Origin: Streptomyces sp. 1331.2
Lineage (GTDB): Bacteria; Actinomycetota; Actinomycetes; Streptomycetales; Streptomycetaceae
Reading direction: 5' to 3'
DNA length: 64,000 nucleotides
Assembly (NCBI RefSeq): GCF_900199205.1
Contig: NZ_OBMJ01000001.1
Coordinates: 5,635,001-5,699,000, forward strand
Part shown: positions 50,621-58,345 of the stretch, one piece after another
Position numbering within the stretch: position 1 is the first letter of the stretch
Layout: each line of letters starts with the position of its first letter
Translations under genes and position numbers: made by a program
The notes under the pieces: generated by a model
What the model saw: the letters and a program-made list of their open reading frames with translations, nothing else
The model's database searches: none
What the model was told of the DNA's origin: nothing

Positions 50621-53374
50621 GTGGCTACGCAGAGTACGGACAAGGGCGCGACGGGTGGCGGCGGGGCCGGCCCGCGGCCCCGGCTGATGCTGCTCGACGG
50701 GCACTCGATGGCCTACCGGGCCTTCTACGCCCTGCCCGTGGAGAACTTCAACACCTCCACCGGCCAGCCCACCAACGCGGTCTACGGCTTCGCGTCGATG
50801 CTCGCCAACACCGTCCGTGACGAGCAGCCCACCCACCTCGCCGTCGCCTTCGACCTCTCCCGGCAGACCTTCCGCTCCGCCGAGTTCCCCGACTACAAGG
50901 CCAACCGCGCCAAGACGCCGGACGAGTTCAAGAGCCAGGTCGGCCTGATCGGCGAACTGCTCGACGCCATGAACATCCCGCGGCTGACCGTCGAGGGCTT
51001 CGAGGCCGACGACATCATCGCCACCCTGGCCACCGCCGCCGAGGCGGCCGGCTACGACGTCGACATCGTCACCGGCGACCGCGACTCGCTCCAGCTCGTC
51101 ACCGACCACGTCACCGTCCTCTACCCGACCAAGGGCGTCTCCGAACTCACCCGCTTCACCCCGGAGAAGGTCACCGAGAAGTACGGCGTCACCCCGCGCC
51201 AGTACCCGGACCTCGCCGCGCTGCGCGGCGACCCGTCCGACAACCTGCCCGGCATCCCCGGCGTCGGCGAGAAGACCGCCGCCAAGTGGGTCAACCAGTT
51301 CGGCTCCTTCGAGGAACTCGTCACCCGCGCCGACGAGGTGAAGGGCAAGATCGGCGAGAAGCTGCGCGACAACCTCGACTCGGTCAAGCGCAACCGGGTG
51401 CTCACCGAGCTGGTCCGCGACGTCGAACTCCCGCTCGGCGTCGCCGACCTGGCCCGCACGCCCTTCGACACGGCCGCCGTCGGCACCCTCATGGAGTCGC
51501 TGGAGTTCCGCAACGCCAACTTCCGCGACCGCGTCTTCGGCATCGACCCGGCCGCCGGCGAGGCCGCCGCCGAAGCCGAACTCGCCCCCGGCGTCGAGGT
51601 CGACGGCGAACTGCTCACCGACCCGGGCACGTTGGCCGCCTGGCTGCGCGAGCACGCCTCCGACGGCAAGACCACGGTCGCCCTCGCCGCCGTCTACCAG
51701 TGGGCACTCGGCAGCGGCGAGGTCACCGAAGTGGCCCTGGCCGCAGGCGAGTCCGCCGCCTGGTTCGACCCGGCGCTGCTCACCGAGGAGGACGAGCGGG
51801 CCTTCGCCGGCTGGCTCGCCGACCCGGCCGCCCCCAAGGCCCTGCACATCGCCAAGCAGGTCATGCGCGCCTTCGCCGAGCGCGGCTGGACCATCGAGGG
51901 CGTCGTCGCCGACACCGCGCTCGCCGCCTACCTGGAGAAGCCCGGCCGCCGCACCTTCACCCTGGAGGTGCTCGCCGAGGAGTACCTGGCCCGCTCGCTC
52001 GCCCCAGCCCCCGCCGCCGAGAGCGGCCAACTCGCCTTCGACGCACCGGAGGAGGACCCGACGGCGCACGCGCAGGCGCTGATGCTGCAGGCCCGCGCCG
52101 TCCTCGACCTCGCCGCGCACTTCGACACCCGGCTCGCCGAGGTCGGCGCCACCGAGCTGCTGCGCGACATGGAACTGCCCATCGCCGCCCTGCTCGCCCG
52201 GATGGAACGCCACGGCATCGCCGCCGACCGCGACTGGCTCACCAGGCTGGAGGCGCAGTTCGCCGCCGAGATCCAGCGCTGCGTCGAGGAGGCGCACGCC
52301 GCCGCCGGGCACGAGTTCAACCTCGGCTCGCCCAAGCAGCTCCAGGAGATCCTCTTCGGCGAGCTCGCGCTGCCCAAGACCAAGAAGATCAAGACCGGCT
52401 ACACGACGGACGCCGACGCCCTCACCTGGCTCGCCACCCAGACCGACAACGAACTGCCGGTCATCCTGCTGCGCCACCGCGACCAGGCCAAGCTGCGCAC
52501 CACCGTCGAGGGCCTGCTCAAGACCGTCTCGCCCAAGGGCCGGATCCACACCACCTTCAACCAGATGGTCGCCGCCACCGGCCGGCTCTCCTCGCAGGAC
52601 CCGAACCTGCAGAACATCCCGGTCCGCACCGAGGAGGGCCGCGCCATCCGCCGCGCCTTCGTCGTCGGCGAGGGCTACGAGACGCTGCTCACCGCCGACT
52701 ACTCGCAGATCGAACTGCGGATCATGGCGCACCTGTCCGAGGACGAGGCGCTGATCGAGGCCTTCGCCACCGGCGAGGACCTGCACACCACCGTCGCCTC
52801 CCAGGTCTTCGAGGTCCCCGGCACCGCGGTGGACGCCGAGATGCGGCGCAAGATCAAGGCGATGTCCTACGGCCTGGCGTACGGGCTCTCCGCGTACGGG
52901 CTCTCCCAGCAGCTCGGCATCAAGCCGGCCGAGGCGCAGGGCCTGATGGACACCTACTTCGAGCGCTTCGGCGGCGTGCGGGACTACCTGCGCCGGGTCG
53001 TCGACGAGGCCCGGGCGACGGGCTACACCGAGACGCTGCTCGGCCGCCGCCGCTACCTGCCCGACCTCAACAGCGACAACCGCCAGCGCCGTGAGATGGC
53101 CGAGCGGATGGCCCTCAACGCCCCGATCCAGGGCTCGGCCGCCGACATCGTCAAGATCGCCATGCTCCGGGTGGACGAGGCGCTGCGCGCGGCCGGCCTC
53201 ACCTCCCGGATGCTGCTCCAGGTGCACGACGAAATCGTCCTGGAGCTGGTCCCGGGCGAGCGCGAGCAGGTCGAGGCGATCGTCCGCGAGCAGATGGCGG
53301 GCGCCTACCCGCTGCGCGCCCCGCTGGACGTCTCGGTCGGCGTCGGCGCCGACTGGGAGGCCGCCGCGCACTGA
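50621..53374 (+). CDS. polA: DNA polymerase I
   Basis: A 917-residue repair and Okazaki-fragment polymerase. An N-terminal 5'-3' nuclease domain (LMLLDGHSMAYRAFYALP, FEADDIIATLAT, VTGDRDSLQLV) comes first. A middle 3'-5' exonuclease-like region lacks clear DEDD acids, as in many actinobacterial PolA. The Pol A domain follows: SSQDPNLQNIPVRTEEGRAI, DYSQIELRIMAHLSEDEALI, MSYGLAYGLSAYGLS and QVHDEIVLELVPGE. GTG 50621 is favoured because VATQSTDKGA fits relatives; GTG 50594 is possible. Confidence 0.95.
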   Translation: MATQSTDKGATGGGGAGPRPRLMLLDGHSMAYRAFYALPVENFNTSTGQPTNAVYGFASMLANTVRDEQPTHLAVAFDLSRQTFRSAEFPDYKANRAKTPDEFKSQVGLIGELLDAMNIPRLTVEGFEADDIIATLATAAEAAGYDVDIVTGDRDSLQLVTDHVTVLYPTKGVSELTRFTPEKVTEKYGVTPRQYPDLAALRGDPSDNLPGIPGVGEKTAAKWVNQFGSFEELVTRADEVKGKIGEKLRDNLDSVKRNRVLTELVRDVELPLGVADLARTPFDTAAVGTLMESLEFRNANFRDRVFGIDPAAGEAAAEAELAPGVEVDGELLTDPGTLAAWLREHASDGKTTVALAAVYQWALGSGEVTEVALAAGESAAWFDPALLTEEDERAFAGWLADPAAPKALHIAKQVMRAFAERGWTIEGVVADTALAAYLEKPGRRTFTLEVLAEEYLARSLAPAPAAESGQLAFDAPEEDPTAHAQALMLQARAVLDLAAHFDTRLAEVGATELLRDMELPIAALLARMERHGIAADRDWLTRLEAQFAAEIQRCVEEAHAAAGHEFNLGSPKQLQEILFGELALPKTKKIKTGYTTDADALTWLATQTDNELPVILLRHRDQAKLRTTVEGLLKTVSPKGRIHTTFNQMVAATGRLSSQDPNLQNIPVRTEEGRAIRRAFVVGEGYETLLTADYSQIELRIMAHLSEDEALIEAFATGEDLHTTVASQVFEVPGTAVDAEMRRKIKAMSYGLAYGLSAYGLSQQLGIKPAEAQGLMDTYFERFGGVRDYLRRVVDEARATGYTETLLGRRRYLPDLNSDNRQRREMAERMALNAPIQGSAADIVKIAMLRVDEALRAAGLTSRMLLQVHDEIVLELVPGEREQVEAIVREQMAGAYPLRAPLDVSVGVGADWEAAAH

Positions 53375-53391
53375 CGGCGGCGTGCTGTCCT

Positions 53392-53428
53392 CGGCGGGCC
53401 CGGACGCGTTGCGCGTGCGGGCCCGCCG
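53392..53428 (+). terminator. Terminator of polA
   Basis: CGGCGGGCCCG pairs with CGGGCCCGCCG (11 bp), with a smaller ACGCG/CGCGT stem inside the loop, 17 bp after polA. Confidence 0.75.
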
Positions 53429-53519
53429 TCGTCCGCGGCCGTCCTCCGTGGCCGCTTCGGCAGACGAAGGCCCGGTCGGCTGATGCGGAATTGGACCCTC
53501 CGATGGGTCAATTTCGTAC

Positions 53520-53525
53520 TACCGT
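53520..53525 (+). promoter_or_regulatory. -10-like box, possible leaderless GNAT start
   Basis: TACCGT lies 7 nt before the ATG at 53533, with no ribosome site between. The same arrangement appears upstream of the 58346 gene. Confidence 0.35.
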
Positions 53526-53532
53526 AGGCCCA

Positions 53533-54294
53533 ATGACAACGGGATCCCCTTCGACCGACCAGTCCATCTCCCTCGCCGAGGCGCCGACCTGCCAGGCCCG
53601 CAACTCCGCCGCCTTCTGGACCGCGACCGGCCGCAGCCGGGGCCACGAGGTGATCCGGCGCCGCGGATTCCTCGCGGTCGACGGCGACGAACGCGCGGGC
53701 CTGCGGGTCCTGATCCAGGAGCCCGACCTCGACCCCGGCGAACTGGCCGAGGTGAACGAACTGGTCCGCGCCGCCACGGGCACGGCCTACGTCGAGGACC
53801 CGTTCAGCTCGACCGACCTGAGCCACCTGGGCCTGCGCAACTGGCAGATGCCGATCATGCTGCGCCTGCCCGGCCCCGTCGCGGAACCGGCCCTGGACGT
53901 GATCCGGGTGCAGCGGCCCGAGGACCTCCAGGCGGCCGAGCAGGTCGTGATCGAAGGCTTCGACCTGGACGGCTTCCAGCCCCACCGCCCCGGCGAGCTC
54001 TTCCCTCCCGCGCTGATCGAACAGCCGGGCGTGGACGTCTTCATCGCCTCGATCGACGGCATGACCGCAGGCGCCGGCGTCAGCGTCCTGGCCGACGGCG
54101 TCGGCAGCCACTACTGGATCGGCACCTCCTCGGCGTTCCGCTCGCGCGGCGTGGGCCGGGCCGTCATGCTCGGCTCCCTCGCCCACCTGGCGGACCTGCC
54201 GGCCACCCTCACCGCCTCGAAGCTCGGCAGGCCGCTCTACGAGTCGCTGGGGTACACGGTTGCCTCCCCCTCGACCTGGTGGGCCTCCTCCTGA
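53533..54294 (+). CDS. GNAT-family acetyltransferase (two-part)
   Basis: A 253-residue protein. The C-terminal GNAT motif A is YWIGTSSAFRSRGVGRAVML and motif B is GRPLYESLGYTVA. The N-terminal half looks like a degenerate GNAT module or substrate cap. The substrate is unknown. A leaderless start is likely. It is the last gene before the graspetide locus and lies on the opposite strand to it. Confidence 0.8.
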   Translation: MTTGSPSTDQSISLAEAPTCQARNSAAFWTATGRSRGHEVIRRRGFLAVDGDERAGLRVLIQEPDLDPGELAEVNELVRAATGTAYVEDPFSSTDLSHLGLRNWQMPIMLRLPGPVAEPALDVIRVQRPEDLQAAEQVVIEGFDLDGFQPHRPGELFPPALIEQPGVDVFIASIDGMTAGAGVSVLADGVGSHYWIGTSSAFRSRGVGRAVMLGSLAHLADLPATLTASKLGRPLYESLGYTVASPSTWWASS

Positions 54295-54351
54295 ACGACG
54301 GCGCCACGCCGGAACCGGCCGGCCCGCTCCACCGTCGGGCCCGCGGGCGGG

Positions 54352-55494
54352 TCAGACCGGCAGGTCCCAGCCCGGGCCGTCCTCGCTGCCGAGCCAGACC
54401 CGCTGCGCCGCCGTCGAGACCGTGATGCCGAAGGCATCCTGGTGCGGCTCGCCCGCGCCCTGCCACGTCTCGACGGCGGCCTCCACCTGGTCCCACAGGC
54501 GGAGCGGGCCGCGCTGGACGACGGTCCAACCGCCTTCGGGGCGAGGCGTGGTGCGGGCCTGGGAGCCGGTGGCCACGTCGGAGAGGATCTGCTGCCCGCC
54601 GGCGCCCATGCGCTCGGCGGAGGGCGACGCGAGCTGGGCGATCCAGCTTCCGGTCCACGTGTCGAGCTTCGCGGGGTCGATCCGGCTCGGGCGTTCCGCT
54701 CCGGGCAGCAGGGCCAGCGTCGGGCGGGGCGGGCGGTCGTGGGGCCGGGCGATCATGAAGCTGGTGTAGCCGGGCAGGAACCGGCCCGTGGCCTCGCCGG
54801 GGCCGGTCACGTCGAGCAGGGCGAGGGCGTTGGCGTAGCCCCACCCGGACAAGGTGACCAGGATCCGGCCGCCGGGCTTCACCTGGCGGAGCCAGGCCAT
54901 CGGAAGGTACCGGACCGAGCAGGTCGCGATCAGCCGGTCGAAGGTACCGCCGTCCGGGTCTCCGCCGAGGCCGTCGCCGGTGAGCAGGCGCGGGGCGTAG
55001 CCGACGGCCCGGAGTGCAGCGGCGGCGCGTTCGGCGACCTGGGGGTCGTACTCGATGCTGGTGAGGTTCGCGTCGCCGAGGCGGTGCGCGCCGAGGGCGG
55101 TCGAGTAGCCGGTTCCGGTGCCGACTTCGAGGACCTGGTGACCGGGATCGGCGCCGAGCTGCTGCCACATGCGCAGCACGAGCGAGGGCAGCGTGGAGGA
55201 CGAGGAGGGCGCCCCGGTGACCGGGTGCTCTCCGGCGTCCTCCGGCCTTGCGCGGCCGTCGAGTTGGGTGATGAGGGTCTGGTCGGCGTAGATCCCCTCC
55301 AGCCACCCGGGGTCACCGTGGCGCACGGCCCGGTAGCTGGTCGGGTTGCTGCCCTCGATCGGAACGAAGTAGCTGCCGACGAACACTTCGCGCGGCACGG
55401 TGGTGGCGGCCTCGGCCCACGCGGGTTCGGTGAGCGTGCCGTTGCCGGTGAGCTGGTCGACCAGCGCGGCTCGGAGGATGTCGGAGGTGGTCAC
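54352..55494 (-). CDS. tgmC: PIMT-like methyltransferase of the graspetide locus (TgmC type)
   Basis: A 380-residue protein of the protein-L-isoaspartate methyltransferase fold: motif I VLEVGTGTGYSTALGAHRLG (about 121-140), then LTSIEYDPQVAERAAAALRA, GDGLGG, and KPGGRILVTLSGWGYAN. A long C-terminal extension of about 150 residues is typical of the ATP-grasp peptide methyltransferase family (TIGR04188). In related systems such as fuscimiditide, the enzyme methylates a core Asp side chain, which then closes to an aspartimide. The GTG start overlaps the tgmB stop by 4 bp. The chemistry here is inferred from that relative. Confidence 0.88.
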   Translation of the reverse strand: MTTSDILRAALVDQLTGNGTLTEPAWAEAATTVPREVFVGSYFVPIEGSNPTSYRAVRHGDPGWLEGIYADQTLITQLDGRARPEDAGEHPVTGAPSSSSTLPSLVLRMWQQLGADPGHQVLEVGTGTGYSTALGAHRLGDANLTSIEYDPQVAERAAAALRAVGYAPRLLTGDGLGGDPDGGTFDRLIATCSVRYLPMAWLRQVKPGGRILVTLSGWGYANALALLDVTGPGEATGRFLPGYTSFMIARPHDRPPRPTLALLPGAERPSRIDPAKLDTWTGSWIAQLASPSAERMGAGGQQILSDVATGSQARTTPRPEGGWTVVQRGPLRLWDQVEAAVETWQGAGEPHQDAFGITVSTAAQRVWLGSEDGPGWDLPV

Positions 55495-56456
55495 TCGGGG
55501 TGGCCCCTTTCCAGTTGGTCGGCAATCGCGTGTGCGATGCCGTTCGTGATCTCGGCCGGCTGCCATGCCCACTGCCCGTTCGGGTTGCACTCCAGGAAGT
55601 GCCACGTGCCATCTGTGGTCACGGCGAAGTCGAATGCGCCGAAGGTCAGTTGAAAGGTAGCGAGATAGCGGGTGGCGGCGTCGGCGACCGACGTGGGCAC
55701 TTCGATCGGCTGAACGTGCATCAGGTCCTGCCGGTGTCGCCAGTCGAGATCGGGGCTGTCGATGCGGGTGCCGAACAGTCGGTCCCCGACTGCGGTCAGC
55801 CGGGCGTCGAACACCTTGGGGACCTTGGCCTGGAACATGTGCGGACATGCCGCTACGGCCTCGGTGATCTCGCCGCTGCGGACTGCGCGGACCCAGACGG
55901 CTTGAGCCCGCCCGTCGACCGAGTATGGAGTGTTCCACACGGGCTTGTAGACAGTTCCACCGGCTTGCTGGTCGGCGAACTCCCATGCTTCCCGCGCCTC
56001 GTTGGTGATCAGGGTGTGGGGCACGTGGAATCCGCAGCGTTGTGCGGCGGCGAGCTGGGCCGGCTTGTACTCCGCCGCCCGGTTGTGCCAGGGGTGGTTC
56101 ACGTAGCGCGCCCCAGGAAGTGAGGCCAGGATGCCGCCCGCGCCCCAGAATTCCTGCGAGGCGGCGAATCGGCGGTCCTGGCCGTCAAGGTCAGGCGGCC
56201 CCTCGTAGGACGAGGGCCTGCGGACCCAGACGGATCGAACAGCCGAAAGGTCCAGTTCGCGGCTCGACGTGCGGAGGGTGCCCCGCTGGCTGCCCGTGCG
56301 GTACGCGGCGGTCAGCGAGGCACCCGTGTGCAGGTCGGTGCCGGGATCGAGACGGACCACCGGAACCCGGCGCTCGGCGAGCACCCGCAGGACCGCATCC
56401 GCTGTCACGTCAGAGGGATTGGTCAGTACCAGCACCGACCTGCTTCGGCCGTCCAT
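55491..56456 (-). CDS. tgmB: ATP-grasp RiPP maturase (TgmB type)
   Basis: A 321-residue ATP-grasp ligase (TIGR04187/SAV_5884 type). The N-terminal pre-ATP-grasp half begins SVLVLTNPSDVTADAVLRVL. The ATP-binding region follows (GGTVYKPVWNTPYSVDG, FGAFDFAVTTDG). The Mg-binding end reads HFLECNPNGQWAW. It should activate Asp/Glu carboxylates of the precursor and couple them to Thr/Ser/Lys side chains, making ester or amide macrocycles. The ATG overlaps the precursor stop (TGATG). Confidence 0.9.
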   Translation of the reverse strand: MDGRSRSVLVLTNPSDVTADAVLRVLAERRVPVVRLDPGTDLHTGASLTAAYRTGSQRGTLRTSSRELDLSAVRSVWVRRPSSYEGPPDLDGQDRRFAASQEFWGAGGILASLPGARYVNHPWHNRAAEYKPAQLAAAQRCGFHVPHTLITNEAREAWEFADQQAGGTVYKPVWNTPYSVDGRAQAVWVRAVRSGEITEAVAACPHMFQAKVPKVFDARLTAVGDRLFGTRIDSPDLDWRHRQDLMHVQPIEVPTSVADAATRYLATFQLTFGAFDFAVTTDGTWHFLECNPNGQWAWQPAEITNGIAHAIADQLERGHPE

Positions 56457-56728
56457 CAGCCCGAGCTCTGGTCCTGGTCATAGGACTCGGTGACGTCGCT
56501 GTCGGTGGCACCGCCCGGCGCGGCCCCGTCACCGGGGGTCGTCTGGGTGGGGGTGACACCGCTGGTGCTGGTGCCGTGGCTGCCCAGCTCGACCGTTCGG
56601 CCGTTCTCGTCCACGATGACGGCGATCTGCGTCTCGGGGTCGATGATCGGCGTGAACGCCGGGAGCGTGGCGGTGGCCGTGTAGGGCCCCATCCTGCTGG
56701 TGCCCCACGGCGCGGGCGTCTGCGTCAT
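56456..56728 (-). CDS. tgmA: ATP-grasp-modified RiPP precursor (TgmA type)
   Basis: A 90-residue precursor peptide. The family leader motifs are APWG (6-9), an early RM (12-13), DPETQ (30-34) and ELGSHGTSTS (47-56). The core end is Thr- and Asp-rich: TPTQTTPGDG (59-68), then several Asp and Glu to the C-terminus. Thr59, 61, 63, 64, 75 and 80 face acids Asp67, 76, 78, 84, 86 and Glu81, so several omega-ester rings are possible. Asp67-Gly68 is a good aspartimide site. AAGGAGG lies 6 nt before the ATG. Confidence 0.9.
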   Translation of the reverse strand: MTQTPAPWGTSRMGPYTATATLPAFTPIIDPETQIAVIVDENGRTVELGSHGTSTSGVTPTQTTPGDGAAPGGATDSDVTESYDQDQSSG

Positions 56729-56799
56729 GCATCCTCCTTGGGTCGATGGTTCGGATCACTTCGACAACCCGTTCCAGCTGGGACGGGAGCTTGGGTGGT

Positions 56800-56832
56800 G
56801 CGCAGGAAGTCGGCGGGGTCGACTTCCTGCGC
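56800..56832. terminator. Perfect 13-bp hairpin at the end of the upstream gene
   Basis: GCGCAGGAAGTCG pairs with its exact complement around GCGGGGT, touching the TAA at 56833-56835. It should end the transcript from 57.8 kb before tgmA, so tgmA has its own promoter. Confidence 0.82.
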
Positions 56833-57392
56833 TTACGGGCTGGCCGTTTGGGTGGCGTGGGTGCGGCAGCGGTGGAGGGCGTGTTTGAGGCGGGTGTCGG
56901 GGTTGGGGTGGTGGTGAGGAGTTCGCCGGCCTGGATGAGGGTGGTCCAGTAGAGGGTGGGGTTGCCGGTGCGGGGGATGGGGTGGGCGGCGGTGAGGGAG
57001 AGGTAGGCGGTGGTGAGGTTGCCGGTGGTGAACCAGCGGTGGAGGCCGTGCTGGTGGCCGGGGCGGATGCCGCCCATGGCGTCGACGGCGGTGAGGAAGA
57101 GGTCGATGACGGCGAGTTCGGTGGGGGTGAGGGGTTTGGGGATGTCGAAGACGCCGAGGGCTTCGAGGAGTTCGCCGGTGTCGGCTTCGGAGTTCGGGCG
57201 GGGGTTGGCGAGCAGGGCGTCGTGGCAGTCGTTCAGGCGGCGGGTGGTTTCGGTGGCGGGGATGCCGAGGGCGGTGCAGACGGCGCGGGCGGAGCGCAGG
57301 GGTGCGTGGGTGCGGCGGGCGAGGGTGGCGTAGGCCTGGGCGGGGGTGGCGCCGGTGTCGAACAGGTGCCGGGCGGTGAGGGCGAGTCGCAT
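56833..57392 (-). pseudogene. Frameshifted gene upstream of tgmA
   Basis: From the ATG at 57392 a good coding frame runs through LARRTHAPLRSARAVCTALG, RWFTTGNLTTAYLSLTAAHP and TLYWTTLIQAGELLTT. It then drifts into low-complexity TPTPTP and would run on into the tgmA gene. Shifting frame near 56895-56907, in a run of ACC and CCC, continues naturally into DTRLKHALHRCRTHATQTAS and a TAA next to a terminator. That supports a real or sequencing frameshift. The intact protein would be about 186 residues. I do not recognise the family. It is probably co-transcribed with the HATPase gene 15 bp upstream. Confidence 0.65.
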
Positions 57393-57407
57393 GGGTGCGG
57401 GTCCTGT

Positions 57408-57839
57408 TCAGGCGGCGGCGATGGTGGGGGTGGGCGCGATGAGGGCCCAGACGTACTTGCCGATGCCGCCCGCGCGGGGGCAGCAACCCCAGTGCGCGGA
57501 GAGCTCGTTGACGAGGAAGAGCCCGCGTCCGTGCTCGTCGTCGGGGGTGACGGTGCGCAGGGACGGGCGGCCGCTGCCCGCGTCGTGGACTTCGAGGCGC
57601 AGAAGCCCGTTGGTGACGGCGAAGCGGATCTCGATGTGGCGGTCGTCGGGCGCGTCGCAGTACTGGACGGCGTTGGCGAACAGCTCGCCGAGGAGCAGTT
57701 CGGCGGTGTCGGCGTAGCGGTCGCCGGCGGGGAGCGCCGAGAGGTACGCCCGGAGCAAGTGCCGCGCGACGGGCGTGGATTCGATGCAGGAGTCGAGCCG
57801 CGCGGCGAACGTACGGGGGCGGCAACAGACTTTGAGCAT
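57408..57839 (-). CDS. HATPase-domain protein (anti-sigma/RsbW-like)
   Basis: A 143-residue protein of the serine-kinase-like HATPase_c group: the N box LLLGELFANAVQYC, the G1 box VHDAGSGRP, and the G2 box DEHGRGLFLVNELSAHWG. Streptomycetes have many such small ATP-binding proteins, some acting on sigma or anti-anti-sigma factors. AGGAAA precedes the ATG. The partner is unknown. It is 15 bp upstream of the frameshifted gene in the same direction. Confidence 0.8.
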   Translation of the reverse strand: MLKVCCRPRTFAARLDSCIESTPVARHLLRAYLSALPAGDRYADTAELLLGELFANAVQYCDAPDDRHIEIRFAVTNGLLRLEVHDAGSGRPSLRTVTPDDEHGRGLFLVNELSAHWGCCPRAGGIGKYVWALIAPTPTIAAA

Positions 57840-58010
57840 GGCGAATTTCCTCAGGGGCGGAAAGGGATGGTCGGAATGCCGCGACTGGCCTGCGCGGTAC
57901 GTCAGGGGTTGAGGTGGCAGCCCTCGCCGACTGGGGACGCGGCGTGGGCTGCCACAAGGGCCACCCGGTCTTTGGCCTGGCGGAACGCGGGTGGCTGTCA
58001 GCGGTGTGAG

Positions 58011-58079
58011 TTACTCGGACTTCGGCTTGTCGCCGTTGTGGTCACCGGACCCGCTGTTGGTGCCGTTCTTCTCGTCCAT
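58011..58079 (-). CDS. 22-residue peptide gene with strong ribosome site
   Basis: The ATG at 58079 is preceded by AAGGAG at 8 nt. The 22-residue product is hydrophilic: an acidic-basic MDEKNG start, Asn/Gly/Ser in the middle (NSGSGDHNG), and a KPKSE end. It has no hydrophobic or cysteine signature. The strong ribosome site is the main support. It could be a short signalling peptide or part of a leader, and lies near the graspetide locus and its possible regulator. No family is recognised. Confidence 0.45.
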   Translation of the reverse strand: MDEKNGTNSGSGDHNGDKPKSE

Positions 58080-58332
58080 GTCATGCACTCCTTTCGGTTC
58101 GCCTCGGCGGATGCGGAGGTAACTGGCGAGCTCGTGAGCTGGCCGCAGGAACGGCCGGCGGCATAGCCCAATGAGTGCCACACAGCACAATGTGACGGAT
58201 GGTAGTTCGATCGTCACGCCGGATGGCCGATCACCAGTTGACCGCTGCCGCAAGATCGATGGCGGGTGAGGGGCGGACTTTTCGACGGACTTTTTTGTGA
58301 AGCGAGGTCTGCGCGGGTAGCGGTCGGCGAGT

Positions 58333-58338
58333 TACCGT
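58333..58338 (+). promoter_or_regulatory. -10-like box, leaderless regulator start
   Basis: TACCGT lies 7 nt before the GTG at 58346. No Shine-Dalgarno is present. Confidence 0.4.
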
Positions 58339-58345
58339 CTGCAAT

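Noticed and set aside
53491..53532. Upstream ATG for the 53533 GNAT gene
   Set aside because: The extension MDPPMGQFRT adds no domain and would be upstream of the -10 box.
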